The position numbers were made by a program, and so were the translations under genes. This document shows, piece by piece, positions 1-5,259 of a DNA stretch of 7,914 bases. Below the pieces are notes generated by a model. That model saw only the letters and a program-made list of their open reading frames with translations, was not told the DNA's origin and searched no databases. Source of the stretch: Candidatus Elulimicrobium sp. (GTDB lineage Bacteria; Patescibacteriota; Minisyncoccia; Moranbacterales; UBA9337); the NCBI GenBank assembly GCA_020722485.1, contig DYKS01000028.1:1-7914 (forward strand), read 5' to 3'. Every line of letters starts with the position of its first letter. Position 1 is the stretch's first letter.

Positions 1-45
1 AAAACTGTAATTTGAATCTTTGATAATGTTTAAAATGTTTTTCAT
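1..45 (-). CDS. Possible 5' end of an unknown gene, cut by the window edge
   Basis: Reading leftward from an ATG at 45, fifteen codons are open to the window edge and give MKNILNIIKDSNYSF. The start lies 4 bases after the stop of the broken XRE-type regulator, a spacing typical of co-transcribed genes. No Shine-Dalgarno sequence is visible, but most genes in this window lack one. A gene directly downstream of a small XRE regulator is often the effector of a restriction-modification or toxin-antitoxin pair. That is context only; fifteen residues are too few to name a family, and this may be a chance open frame. Confidence 0.3.
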   Translation of the reverse strand, partial: MKNILNIIKDSNYSF

Positions 46-49
46 AGTT

Positions 50-268
50 TTATTTCACTAAATCATCTAAACTAGCGCCAAGAGCTTTAGCGATTTTTTG
101 GGCAGTATTAATAGTCGGATTTTAGATTGCTCCCGATTCAATTTTAATAATAGTGTTATAGACGACATCTGCCATTTTTGACAATCTATCTTGCGAAACG
201 CCCTTTTTATTTCAGGTTTTCTTTATATTTTCCGATATTGTTGATATTTCGTTTAACTTGCTTGCCAT
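50..268 (-). pseudogene. Broken XRE/Cro-CI family HTH transcriptional regulator
   Basis: From an ATG at 268 a 73-codon frame runs to TAA at 50-52 without a shift but with two internal stops: TGA at codon 19 (212-214) and TAA at codon 49 (122-124). The rest reads as a canonical HTH_3 domain: VSQDRLSKMADVVYNTIIKIESG covers helices 2 and 3 in two pieces, and NPTINTAQKIAKALGASLDD is the typical fourth/fifth-helix region. Small solo HTH proteins of about 70 residues are usual for regulators of restriction-modification, toxin-antitoxin or phage-like modules. Both stops can be explained by a single C-to-T change (CGA to TGA, CAA to TAA), which suggests recent loss or, less likely, sequencing error. 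Its promoter and operator still look intact. Family assignment is firm; the regulated target is unknown. Confidence 0.8.
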
Positions 269-279
269 AGAATATTATT

Positions 280-285
280 ATTATA
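280..285 (-). promoter_or_regulatory. -10 box of the XRE regulator promoter
   Basis: A perfect TATAAT lies on the minus strand 11 bases before the regulator's ATG at 268. The predicted start of transcription is near 273, which would give a leader of only about 5 bases, so the mRNA would be nearly leaderless. The hexamer at -35 spacing (303-308, GATTTA) is poor and lies inside the palindrome at 297-311, which suggests that expression depends on whatever binds there. Confidence 0.5.
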
Positions 286-296
286 AGGTTATGTTA

Positions 297-311
297 TGAG
301 ATTAAATCTCA
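297..311. promoter_or_regulatory. Palindromic operator candidate upstream of the XRE regulator
   Basis: A perfect inverted repeat, TGAGAT-TTA-ATCTCA on the minus strand, has 6-base arms around a 3-base centre. It overlaps the -35 region of the promoter in front of the broken regulator. Small XRE proteins bind such short dyads as dimers and commonly repress or activate their own promoter, so autoregulation is the natural reading. This is inference from position and symmetry. Confidence 0.5.
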
Positions 312-434
312 ATCCTTACTACAAAGATACTAAATTGTATTAAACTTAACAAGCAAAATAAAGAGTAAATCTGTTGCGCGCGCACGGGAGGGCGGAGCAA
401 AGTAACAATCGCTTAAAATCCGAATTTTGAAACT

Positions 435-524
435 TGGCGGAAGCGAGAGGATTCGAACCTCTGGTGCCGTTTCCGACACACTTGCTCTCCAAGCAAGCCC
501 TTTCAACCACTCAGGCACGCTTCC
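435..524 (-). tRNA. tRNA-Ser (anticodon GGA)
   Basis: The 90-base gene folds as a class II tRNA. The acceptor arm GGAAGCG (518-524) pairs fully with CGCTTCC (439-445), followed by discriminator G and an encoded CCA (435-437). The D-arm region contains GAGTGGTTGAAAGG. The anticodon stem CTTGC/GCAAG encloses the loop TTGGAGA, giving anticodon GGA (488-490), which reads UCC and UCU serine codons. A long variable arm built from GTGTCGG and its partner follows, as expected for serine, and the T arm AGAGG-TTCGAAT-CCTCT is perfect. The gene stands alone between pyruvate kinase and the broken regulator. No clear promoter or terminator of its own is visible. Confidence 0.97.
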
Positions 525-649
525 ATTATATTTTAGATTAAGTTAATAATTATCAAATTGGAAAACTGATGGAATATTTTATTCGGCAAAACTATAAATA
601 CAAAAATAATACTCTTAATTCTTACAAGTTTTATTTAAGCAAATTTTAA

Positions 650-2086
650 CTACTTAATTTTTCTTATTCCCACTAATCGCATTTTTTCTCCGGATGGAAT
701 CTTTCCTAAAATTACCACCACTTGGTCTCCTTTTTTCAATATCTTTTCGTTTTTAGCTTTTTCCAACATTTTATCAATAAATGTATCTATATTTTTTTGT
801 GCGAAAAAATAAGGACGCACTCCCCAAACCGCCGAAAGCTGTCTCCAAACTTTTTCACTTCCGGTAGCCGTCAAAATAAATTGATCGGGACGAAAATGAG
901 AAACTAACCGAGCCGTGAAACCGCTCATACTAATCATCACAATCGCTTTAGTGCCAAAACTTTTCGCCAACTCACAAGCGCTGCGAACAATAACCGCGTA
1001 TTCCGAATTAATATTTAAACGCAAAGATTTATAAACATCGTCAAAGGGAGATTCTTCGGTGGTAGAAATAATTTTTTCCATTACTCTTACGCTTTCCACT
1101 GGATATTTTCCGTTAGCCGTTTCGCCGGAAAGCATCACCGCGTCGGCATGATCAATCACCGCATTGGTAACGTCGCTTACTTCCGCTCGCGTCGGACGAG
1201 GATTATAAATCATACTTTCTAACATTTGAGTAGCCACAATCACTGGGCGGGAATTTTTTAAACTTTTAGCGACGATCTCCTTTTGCAAAAGCGCCACTTG
1301 ACTTTCATTCATTTCAATTCCCAAATCCCCGCGCGCTACCATCACCAAATCAGTAACTTTTAAAATTTCGCACAGATTATCTACCGCTTCTTTTCTTTCT
1401 ATTTTGGCGACAATTTGCGGCAAATCTGTTTCTCGCCCTAAAATTTTAATAATTTTTTTTCTTAATCTTTCTATGTCTTTGCCATTACGCGCAAAAGAAA
1501 GCGCCACAAAATCCACGTCTTTATCCAGCGCAAACTGCAAATCTTTTTCATCTTTGGGTGTTATCACTTCAATATCTAAATTAGCACCTGGAATATTGAC
1601 TCCTTTATGATTGCGCACCACTCCTCCATTTAACACTTTAGCTTTGAGAAAATTTTTTCGCTTCTCTGTTATTCTAAATTTCAACAAGCCATCTTCCACT
1701 AAAATTTCTTGGTCGATTTTTAGTTTTTTGATTATTTCCGGATAATCTAAGTAAAAAGTAGGAGCGGAAAAATCCGCTAAATTTTTGCGGTAAGCCACAT
1801 CGCTTATTAAAACCGTTTCTCCTTTTCTCACTTTTAAGTTTCCTGCCACCGAAACACGAATGCGCGGTCCCTGCAAATCAGCCAAAATCCCTACATTACT
1901 TCCCGTTTCTTGAGAAATTTTCTTAATTTTATTTATTATCCGACTGTGCCAATCGTGATCGCCATGAGAAAAATTAAGACGCGCCACATCCATTCCTTCC
2001 TTAATCATTTTTTGCAAAATTTTTTCCGATTCCGACGCCGGTCCGATGGTAGCTACAATTTTTGTTTTTTTATTTTTCATCTCCAT
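650..2086 (-). CDS. pyk: Pyruvate kinase
   Basis: Converts phosphoenolpyruvate and ADP to pyruvate and ATP, the last step of glycolysis, in the cytoplasm. With the start at 2086 the protein has 478 residues, the usual length. Visible are the N-terminal strand KTKIVATIGPAS, the substrate-binding R36 in ARLNFSHG, the B-domain entry DLQGPRIRVS, the catalytic lysine K228 and Mg ligand E230 in VAKIER, Mg ligand D254 in ARGDLGIE, the signature around ATQMLESM, and a C-terminal domain from about residue 360. R75 replaces the Glu/Lys that tunes potassium dependence, and DLQGPxIRVS resembles E. coli PykA. Starts at 2086 (MEMKNKK), 2080 (MKNKK) and TTG 2107 are possible; no start has a well-spaced Shine-Dalgarno. 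I chose 2086; the two near ATGs differ by only two residues. It lies 71 bases after the DUF4870-like gene and is probably co-transcribed. The stop is TAG. Confidence 0.96.
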   Translation of the reverse strand: MEMKNKKTKIVATIGPASESEKILQKMIKEGMDVARLNFSHGDHDWHSRIINKIKKISQETGSNVGILADLQGPRIRVSVAGNLKVRKGETVLISDVAYRKNLADFSAPTFYLDYPEIIKKLKIDQEILVEDGLLKFRITEKRKNFLKAKVLNGGVVRNHKGVNIPGANLDIEVITPKDEKDLQFALDKDVDFVALSFARNGKDIERLRKKIIKILGRETDLPQIVAKIERKEAVDNLCEILKVTDLVMVARGDLGIEMNESQVALLQKEIVAKSLKNSRPVIVATQMLESMIYNPRPTRAEVSDVTNAVIDHADAVMLSGETANGKYPVESVRVMEKIISTTEESPFDDVYKSLRLNINSEYAVIVRSACELAKSFGTKAIVMISMSGFTARLVSHFRPDQFILTATGSEKVWRQLSAVWGVRPYFFAQKNIDTFIDKMLEKAKNEKILKKGDQVVVILGKIPSGEKMRLVGIRKIK

Positions 2087-2145
2087 AACGCAAAACAAAA
2101 CAACCAAAGAAAAAATTTCTTAAAAAGTAAATAAAAAAAATTTTT

Positions 2146-2153
2146 CTCCTTCT
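2146..2153 (-). promoter_or_regulatory. Strong Shine-Dalgarno-like sequence without a start codon
   Basis: AGAAGGAG lies 4 bases after the stop codon of the small membrane protein gene. It is the best anti-SD match near pyruvate kinase, but no ATG, GTG or TTG follows at 4-12 bases and the pyk starts lie about 38 to 65 bases downstream. It may be a remnant of a former gene start, or chance in purine-rich DNA. Confidence 0.3.
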
Positions 2154-2157
2154 AAAA

Positions 2158-2514
2158 TTAAAAATTTATTTGTTTGGCAATATTTCCAATAATCGGCAAA
2201 TCTTTCATCTCTCCCTTGTTTACATTTATCAAACCAATAATAGATAAAATTAAAACAAATAATTGAACTAAAAAACCTAATCCAGCCAAAGGATAAAGAA
2301 AAACACCGATAAACCATCCAATTGTCAATACTAATCCTTGTTTAGCATGAAATTGAGCAAATTTGCTTTCTTTTTTCATAAGCATCGGAACTAAAAAAAG
2401 CAGCCCAATATAACTCAAATAAGTTATTGCTCTGTTTTCTCGAATGTCTTTTTCTTCATCAGTTTCCGGACGAGTTTCCGAAGCGGAAGAAGTTATCTTT
2501 TGTTCTTCATTCAT
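2158..2514 (-). CDS. Small membrane protein, DUF4870/Tic20-like
   Basis: 118 residues. An acidic soluble N terminus (residues 1-28) is followed by hydrophobic segments at about 30-46, 60-77 and 79-98, then a short tail. The segment FAQFHAKQGLVL between the first and second membrane helices and DLPIIGNIAKQI near the C terminus are typical of small DUF4870-type membrane proteins, whose molecular role is unknown and which resemble the Tic20 fold. The ATG at 2514 is preferred over GTG 2523 because AGAGGTG (2521-2527) stands 6 bases before it, the only well-placed Shine-Dalgarno sequence in the window. A promoter candidate lies just upstream (2557-2585). The gene starts 63 bases after the DUF4258-like gene and precedes pyk, but no functional link to glycolysis is implied. 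Family assignment is from pattern memory. Confidence 0.8.
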   Translation of the reverse strand: MNEEQKITSSASETRPETDEEKDIRENRAITYLSYIGLLFLVPMLMKKESKFAQFHAKQGLVLTIGWFIGVFLYPLAGLGFLVQLFVLILSIIGLINVNKGEMKDLPIIGNIAKQINF

Positions 2515-2520
2515 AAAACA

Positions 2521-2527
2521 CACCTCT
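2521..2527 (-). promoter_or_regulatory. Shine-Dalgarno sequence of the small membrane protein gene
   Basis: AGAGGTG with 6 bases to the ATG at 2514. It decides the start against the in-frame GTG at 2523, which overlaps it. It stands out because secE, nusG, rplK, rplA, htpX and probably lemA have nothing comparable. Confidence 0.7.
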
Positions 2528-2538
2528 TTCTAATTAAC

Positions 2539-2553
2539 ATTAAAAGCTTTAAT
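2539..2553. repeat. Short inverted repeat at the predicted transcription start
   Basis: ATTAAA-GCT-TTTAAT on the minus strand, 6-base A/T arms around GCT, sits over the predicted start of transcription of the small membrane protein gene (about 2550). The position would suit a repressor site, but such AT-rich palindromes also arise by chance in DNA of this composition. Confidence 0.3.
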
Positions 2554-2556
2554 CAC

Positions 2557-2585
2557 ATACTAACACAAAAAAAATTATTATTCAA
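2557..2585 (-). promoter_or_regulatory. Promoter candidate for the small membrane protein (and pyk)
   Basis: TTGAAT (2580-2585) and TAGTAT (2557-2562) are separated by exactly 17 bases; each matches the sigma-70 consensus at four of six positions. The -35 box overlaps the last codons of the preceding gene. The leader to the ATG at 2514 would be about 35 bases and contains the good Shine-Dalgarno sequence. Pyruvate kinase has no promoter of its own that I can see and may depend on this one. Confidence 0.5.
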
Positions 2586-3051
2586 TTTCGTCGGCGATTT
2601 CTTTTAAAATTTCCTCAGGAACAGGATTTCTTTTTGAGCTCACTCCCGGATAACGCCAAGCGCTAATAATTTTGAATTGAACATTTTGAGTTTGATATTT
2701 GGTTCCCATTCGAAGTTTTTTATTTTTTTCCGCCACAATGGATAAGTTTCGTTTGCTTTTTGAAATTTCGGATTTAGATTTTGCTCCACCTTCGCGGAGT
2801 TGATACATCGCCCAAATTTCACTACTCCAAATTTTCTTACCGTTCTTATTTCGCTTAACAGATACTGGCTGCATCACGGCAATAGTATTTTTCACAATGC
2901 CTTCTTCTGTTCTCTGGGGATTGCGGATTATTCTGATAATCCTTTGTACGCTTAATCCGTATTGCGCCATTTTGTAAACGGAATGATCTGTCCAAAAATA
3001 TTTTTCTGTATTTTTCGGACGTTTAAAACTTAAATTAATTTTCATTGTCAT
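2578..3051 (-). CDS. Conserved hypothetical protein, DUF4258-like
   Basis: 157 residues from ATG 3051; this start overlaps the preceding gene by 17 bases, has GGGGA just upstream, and avoids an out-of-place basic extension from 3090. The N-terminal half, with FWTDHSVYKMAQYGL, RIIRIIRNPQRTEEGI, TIAVMQPV and EIWAMYQL, resembles DUF4258-type small proteins (His followed by a basic helix and a short beta sheet); the C-terminal KIISAWRYPGVS continues the same domain, and I recall similar proteins from Patescibacteria. Function is unknown; DUF4258 relatives are sometimes placed near BrnT/RelE-like toxins, but no catalytic claim is possible. Residues of roughly 88-126 (KSKSEISKSK to TQNVQ) break the domain and are low-complexity; their DNA (about 2674-2790) resembles intergenic repeat words. 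Likely last gene of a three-gene operon. Confidence 0.75.
   Translation of the reverse strand: MTMKINLSFKRPKNTEKYFWTDHSVYKMAQYGLSVQRIIRIIRNPQRTEEGIVKNTIAVMQPVSVKRNKNGKKIWSSEIWAMYQLREGGAKSKSEISKSKRNLSIVAEKNKKLRMGTKYQTQNVQFKIISAWRYPGVSSKRNPVPEEILKEIADEIE
2674..2790. repeat. Repeat-like low-complexity insertion inside a coding region
   Basis: This stretch within the DUF4258-like gene contains words such as TTCGGATTTAGATTT (plus strand, near 2767-2781) and TTGAATTGAACATTTTGAG (near 2673-2691). Close variants occur between genes: TTCGGATTTTGAATTTGC with TTTAGATTTC in the lemA-htpX gap (4532-4560), and AAAATCCGAATTTTGAAAC at 415-433. It keeps the reading frame open, so the protein appears to have absorbed an intergenic-type repeat. 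Boundaries are approximate. Confidence 0.45.
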
Positions 3052-3325
3052 ATATTCCCCATCGTTTTTCGTGTACTCGCGCGTCGGCAATTATGCTTTT
3101 CTTTTTAATTTTTTCATTTTTCTTCATTATTCCGATAGCGGTGTGAACAGCATTCAAACATTTATTAAAATCAACTTGCGTACAATTTTTGCAACGAGTT
3201 CTCACGAAATACCGCACAAAATTTTTACTGCCAAATTCATATTCACTTCCTTTTTTGCCACAAATATTCTTCATTTCCGACAAATCGCTCCTTAATTTTT
3301 CAAGATCCCCCAAGTAAAAAATCAC
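3035..3325 (-). CDS. Small cysteine-containing protein of unknown function
   Basis: 96 residues from a GTG at 3325 whose GTGA overlaps the TGA of the preceding gene, suggesting coupled translation. I do not recognise the family. Residues 5-20 (LGDLEKLRSDLSEMKN) look helical; four cysteines, C22, C45, C48 and C56, include CxxC followed by Cx7C, a pattern that could bind zinc or an iron-sulfur cluster; the C-terminal third is very basic. No membrane segment or signal peptide. A later start is possible: AAGGAG precedes ATG 3274 by 13 bases (or TTG 3283 by 4), which would keep all four cysteines. It ends inside the start of the next gene, so the three small genes form one tight unit. Confidence 0.6.
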   Translation of the reverse strand: MIFYLGDLEKLRSDLSEMKNICGKKGSEYEFGSKNFVRYFVRTRCKNCTQVDFNKCLNAVHTAIGIMKKNEKIKKKSIIADARVHEKRWGIYDNEN

Positions 3326-3552
3326 CGCCTCATCAGAAAATATTTTTGGTTTATTTCCTGTATTTTTTCTATTTGTTTTTTCATTCTTTCTTTTTTTTGT
3401 TTCTTTTCCCCCGAATTTTCACGCGCGCTATTTTCTCCTTTATTGCCCTTATTCGGAACGCTTTCGTTAATTAGTAATGGATCAGAATTTTTTTCAATAT
3501 GTTCAACATTATCAGTGGAAAACAAATCTCCTTGAATCCATTTTTCTTTCAT
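3322..3552 (-). CDS. Small charged protein of unknown function
   Basis: 76 residues, ATG start at 3552, stop TGA overlapping the next start. No recognised domain. The N terminus MKEKWIQGDLFS contains QGDLF at residues 7-11, which fits the QxDLF form of the bacterial sliding-clamp-binding motif. The middle (about 17-45) is polar and probably disordered; the C-terminal GEKKQKKERMKKQIEKIQEI is highly charged and could form a helix or coiled coil. No cysteines, membrane segment or signal. It is the first gene after the promoter and tandem repeats at 3571-3600, so it opens a three-gene operon. No Shine-Dalgarno sequence is seen. Being real rather than chance is supported mainly by the overlaps and promoter. 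Confidence 0.6.
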   Translation of the reverse strand: MKEKWIQGDLFSTDNVEHIEKNSDPLLINESVPNKGNKGENSARENSGEKKQKKERMKKQIEKIQEINQKYFLMRR

Positions 3553-3570
3553 AAATTAAAAAGTTATTAA

Positions 3571-3600
3571 CTTAAATCCTACCCAAATCCTACTTGTCAA
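3571..3600 (-). promoter_or_regulatory. Promoter candidate for the three small unknown genes
   Basis: A perfect -35 box TTGACA (3595-3600) is followed, after 18 bases, by TTTAAG (3571-3576), a four-of-six -10 match. The start of transcription would be near 3564, about 12 bases before the ATG at 3552, so the leader is very short. The spacer is almost entirely made of the tandem repeat at 3574-3593. The weak -10 next to a perfect -35 fits a promoter controlled by a bound protein; that is inference. Confidence 0.5.
3574..3593. repeat. Two tandem copies of a 9-bp repeat with an 11-bp period
   Basis: GTAGGATTT occurs twice on the minus strand (3585-3593 and 3574-3582), the copies starting 11 bases apart, about one helical turn. 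They fill the spacer between the -35 and -10 boxes. Two sites on the same face of the helix are the usual layout for cooperative binding of a regulator, or the pair may simply be a small duplication. Confidence 0.6.
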
Positions 3601-3627
3601 AAAAATTAAAATTCAAAATTTATTGGA

Positions 3628-4512
3628 TTACATTTCTCTTAATCTTTTAATCCTTTCTTCTATCGGCGGATGAGTCATAAATAAGCGTGAAACTTTTTTC
3701 CCTTTGAACGGATTGGCGATATACAAATGCGCCGTCGCCCGATTGGCCGCTTCCAATGGTTCGGTGTCGGCAGAAATTTTTTCCAACGCTCGCGCCAAAC
3801 CTTCCGGATAACGGGTAAGAAGAGCTCCGGAAACGTCCGCTAAATATTCCCGTTTACGAGAAATTGCTAATTGCATCAGCATTGCCGCAAAAGGAGCAAG
3901 AATTGACAAAATAATTGCCACAATTATCAAAATTGCCCTTAATTGTCCGCCACCTTTATCATCATCACCTTTTCCTGACCAAAAAGCCCAATGACGAAAC
4001 CAATCCGCCAACAATGTTATAAAACCAACCAATACTACAATCACAGTAGAAAGCAAAATGTCACGATTACCAATATGAGAAAGTTCATGCGCGATCACGC
4101 CTTCCAATTCCGTTCTTTCCAATTTTTCAATCAATCCGCTAGTTAAGCAAATTACTCCGTGTTCGGGATCGCGTCCTGTAGCGAAAGCGTTGGGAGCGCT
4201 ATCAGAAATTATATATATTTTCGGTACTGGCAAACCGGCTGTGATACACAAATTTTCAACCAAATTATAAATTTCCCGCGCGTTTTCCCGTTTTACTTCT
4301 CGCGCGCCACTGATTCCCAGAACAATTTTATCACTCCACCAATAAGAACCAAAACTCATTATAACAGAAAAAATAACCGCAATGTATAAAATCAAACTAT
4401 TATCCATCGCTTGCGCAAAAACATAACCCACTGAAATTACAAACACCAAAAAACCCGTGATATAAAACCATGTCAACCGCGTATTTTTATCTTTTTGAGT
4501 GTAAAGCGTCAT
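3628..4512 (-). CDS. htpX: HtpX-like M48 family membrane zinc metalloprotease
   Basis: 294 residues, the normal length. HtpX proteases sit in the cytoplasmic membrane with the active site facing the cytoplasm and degrade damaged or misassembled membrane proteins. Two membrane helices (about 15-33 and 40-56) precede the catalytic domain; the zinc motif is HELSH at 142-146 (H142, H146, catalytic E143), and E222 in REYLAD is the expected third zinc ligand. Further helices lie at about 152-169 and 192-217. PNAFATGRDPEHG and the C-terminal MTHPPIEERIKRL are family hallmarks, and all key residues are present. ATG at 4512 is 69 bases after the lemA stop, with no Shine-Dalgarno; lemA-htpX is a common pair and both are probably driven by the promoter at 5214-5242. 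Confidence 0.95.
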   Translation of the reverse strand: MTLYTQKDKNTRLTWFYITGFLVFVISVGYVFAQAMDNSLILYIAVIFSVIMSFGSYWWSDKIVLGISGAREVKRENAREIYNLVENLCITAGLPVPKIYIISDSAPNAFATGRDPEHGVICLTSGLIEKLERTELEGVIAHELSHIGNRDILLSTVIVVLVGFITLLADWFRHWAFWSGKGDDDKGGGQLRAILIIVAIILSILAPFAAMLMQLAISRKREYLADVSGALLTRYPEGLARALEKISADTEPLEAANRATAHLYIANPFKGKKVSRLFMTHPPIEERIKRLREM

Positions 4513-4524
4513 AAAAGTTAAAAA

Positions 4525-4581
4525 TAAAAAATTCGGATTTTGAATTTGCTTTAGATTTCTGACCTTGCGCTTCAGACTTAA
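4525..4581. repeat. Repeat-word intergenic stretch between lemA and htpX
   Basis: The gap is built of short related AT-rich words (AATTCGGATTTTGAATTTGC, TTTAGATTTC, CTTCAGACTTAATT on the plus strand). AAATTC and GAATTT can form a weak hairpin in the lemA-htpX transcript followed by Ts, but it is too weak to call a terminator. Similar words recur near 412-433 and inside the gene ending at 2578. Confidence 0.4.
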
Positions 4582-5133
4582 TTAAAATTCCACTTTCACC
4601 GGCTCTTTTTCTTTTTCGTCCATATCAAAAAATTCCCGTTTGGAAAATTTCAGCATTCCGGCAATCAAATTATTAGGAAAAATTTCAATTTTGGTATTAA
4701 AATCCATTACATTGCCGTTGTAGAAACGGCGGGAAGCTTGGATTTTGTTTTCCGTGTCAGTCAATTCTCTTTGTAATTCCAAAAAATTTTGATTGGCTTT
4801 CAAATCTGGATAATTTTCCGCCACTGCAAATAAACTTTTCAAAGTATCCGAAAGCATATTTTCCGCTTGCGCTTTATCACGCGCCGTGCCCGCTCCCATT
4901 GCCCGCGAACGCGCTTCGGTAACTTTTTCAAAAACCTGTTTTTCATGAGTAGCATAACCTTTAACTGTGTTCACTAAATTGGGAATTAAATCATAACGTC
5001 TTTTTAATTGCACTTCAATATCGCTCCAAGCTTCATCCACTCGATTTTTTAAACGGATAAGTCCGTTGTAAATGAAAATAATCCAAACTACCGCAATTAC
5101 TGCGACAATCAATAAAATTACTCCAATAGTCAT
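4582..5133 (-). CDS. lemA: LemA family membrane protein
   Basis: 183 residues. One N-terminal membrane helix (about 4-22, GVILLIVAVIAVVWIIF) is followed by a long helical domain with the family hallmarks: NRVDEAWSDIEVQLKRRYDL, IPNLVNTVKGYATHE, AENYPDLKAN, FLELQRELTDTENKI, ASRRFYNGNVMDFN and IEIFPNNLIAG. LemA proteins are widespread, anchored by the N terminus; their exact role is unsettled, with envelope stress and a link to the neighbouring HtpX protease proposed in several bacteria. The ATG at 5133 is chosen over the TTG at 5172, because it puts the membrane helix at the very N terminus as in the family. No good Shine-Dalgarno sequence. Preceded by a promoter at 5214-5242 and a leader of about 74 bases. 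Confidence 0.95.
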   Translation of the reverse strand: MTIGVILLIVAVIAVVWIIFIYNGLIRLKNRVDEAWSDIEVQLKRRYDLIPNLVNTVKGYATHEKQVFEKVTEARSRAMGAGTARDKAQAENMLSDTLKSLFAVAENYPDLKANQNFLELQRELTDTENKIQASRRFYNGNVMDFNTKIEIFPNNLIAGMLKFSKREFFDMDEKEKEPVKVEF

Positions 5134-5213
5134 ATGTTCTTGCGCGTTCCATCGTTTTTTTAGAAAAAACAATGTTCGCTTTTAATAATAATTAGCATCT
5201 TTTAATTTTTATA

Positions 5214-5242
5214 ATTATATCATTATTTTGAATCAAGTGCAA
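5214..5242 (-). promoter_or_regulatory. Extended -10 promoter for lemA-htpX
   Basis: A perfect TATAAT (5214-5219) is preceded by TGA, giving the extended -10 form TGnTATAAT. TTGCAC (5237-5242) lies exactly 17 bases upstream and matches the -35 consensus only in TTG, which an extended -10 tolerates. Transcription would start near 5207. The -35 end lies in the sequence just ahead of the transposase relic, possibly in its terminal repeat. Confidence 0.65.
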
Positions 5243-5259
5243 TTATTTTAAACAACACT

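Noticed and set aside
50..268. UGA read as glycine or tryptophan (as in Gracilibacteria/SR1 or code 4)
   Set aside because: TGA appears in frame in the XRE relic, the transposase relic and the right-end relic, but each also has in-frame TAA or TAG, TGA serves as the real stop at 3322-3324, and all intact genes use no internal TGA.
377..384. GCGCGCAC run as a special structure such as Z-DNA or an RNA gene
   Set aside because: Only a few alternating bases and no flanking structure; nothing supports a function.
330..518. Minus-strand 62-codon open frame over the tRNA
   Set aside because: It is a translation of the tRNA-Ser gene and flanking DNA, a shadow with no protein-like features.
525..530. 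TATAAT directly before tRNA-Ser as its promoter
   Set aside because: It abuts the first base of the mature tRNA, so transcription would begin inside the gene.
5154..5170. Hairpin GTTTTTT/AAAAAAC in the lemA leader as a terminator
   Set aside because: Nearly pure A-T stem with no U-tract placed correctly; too weak.
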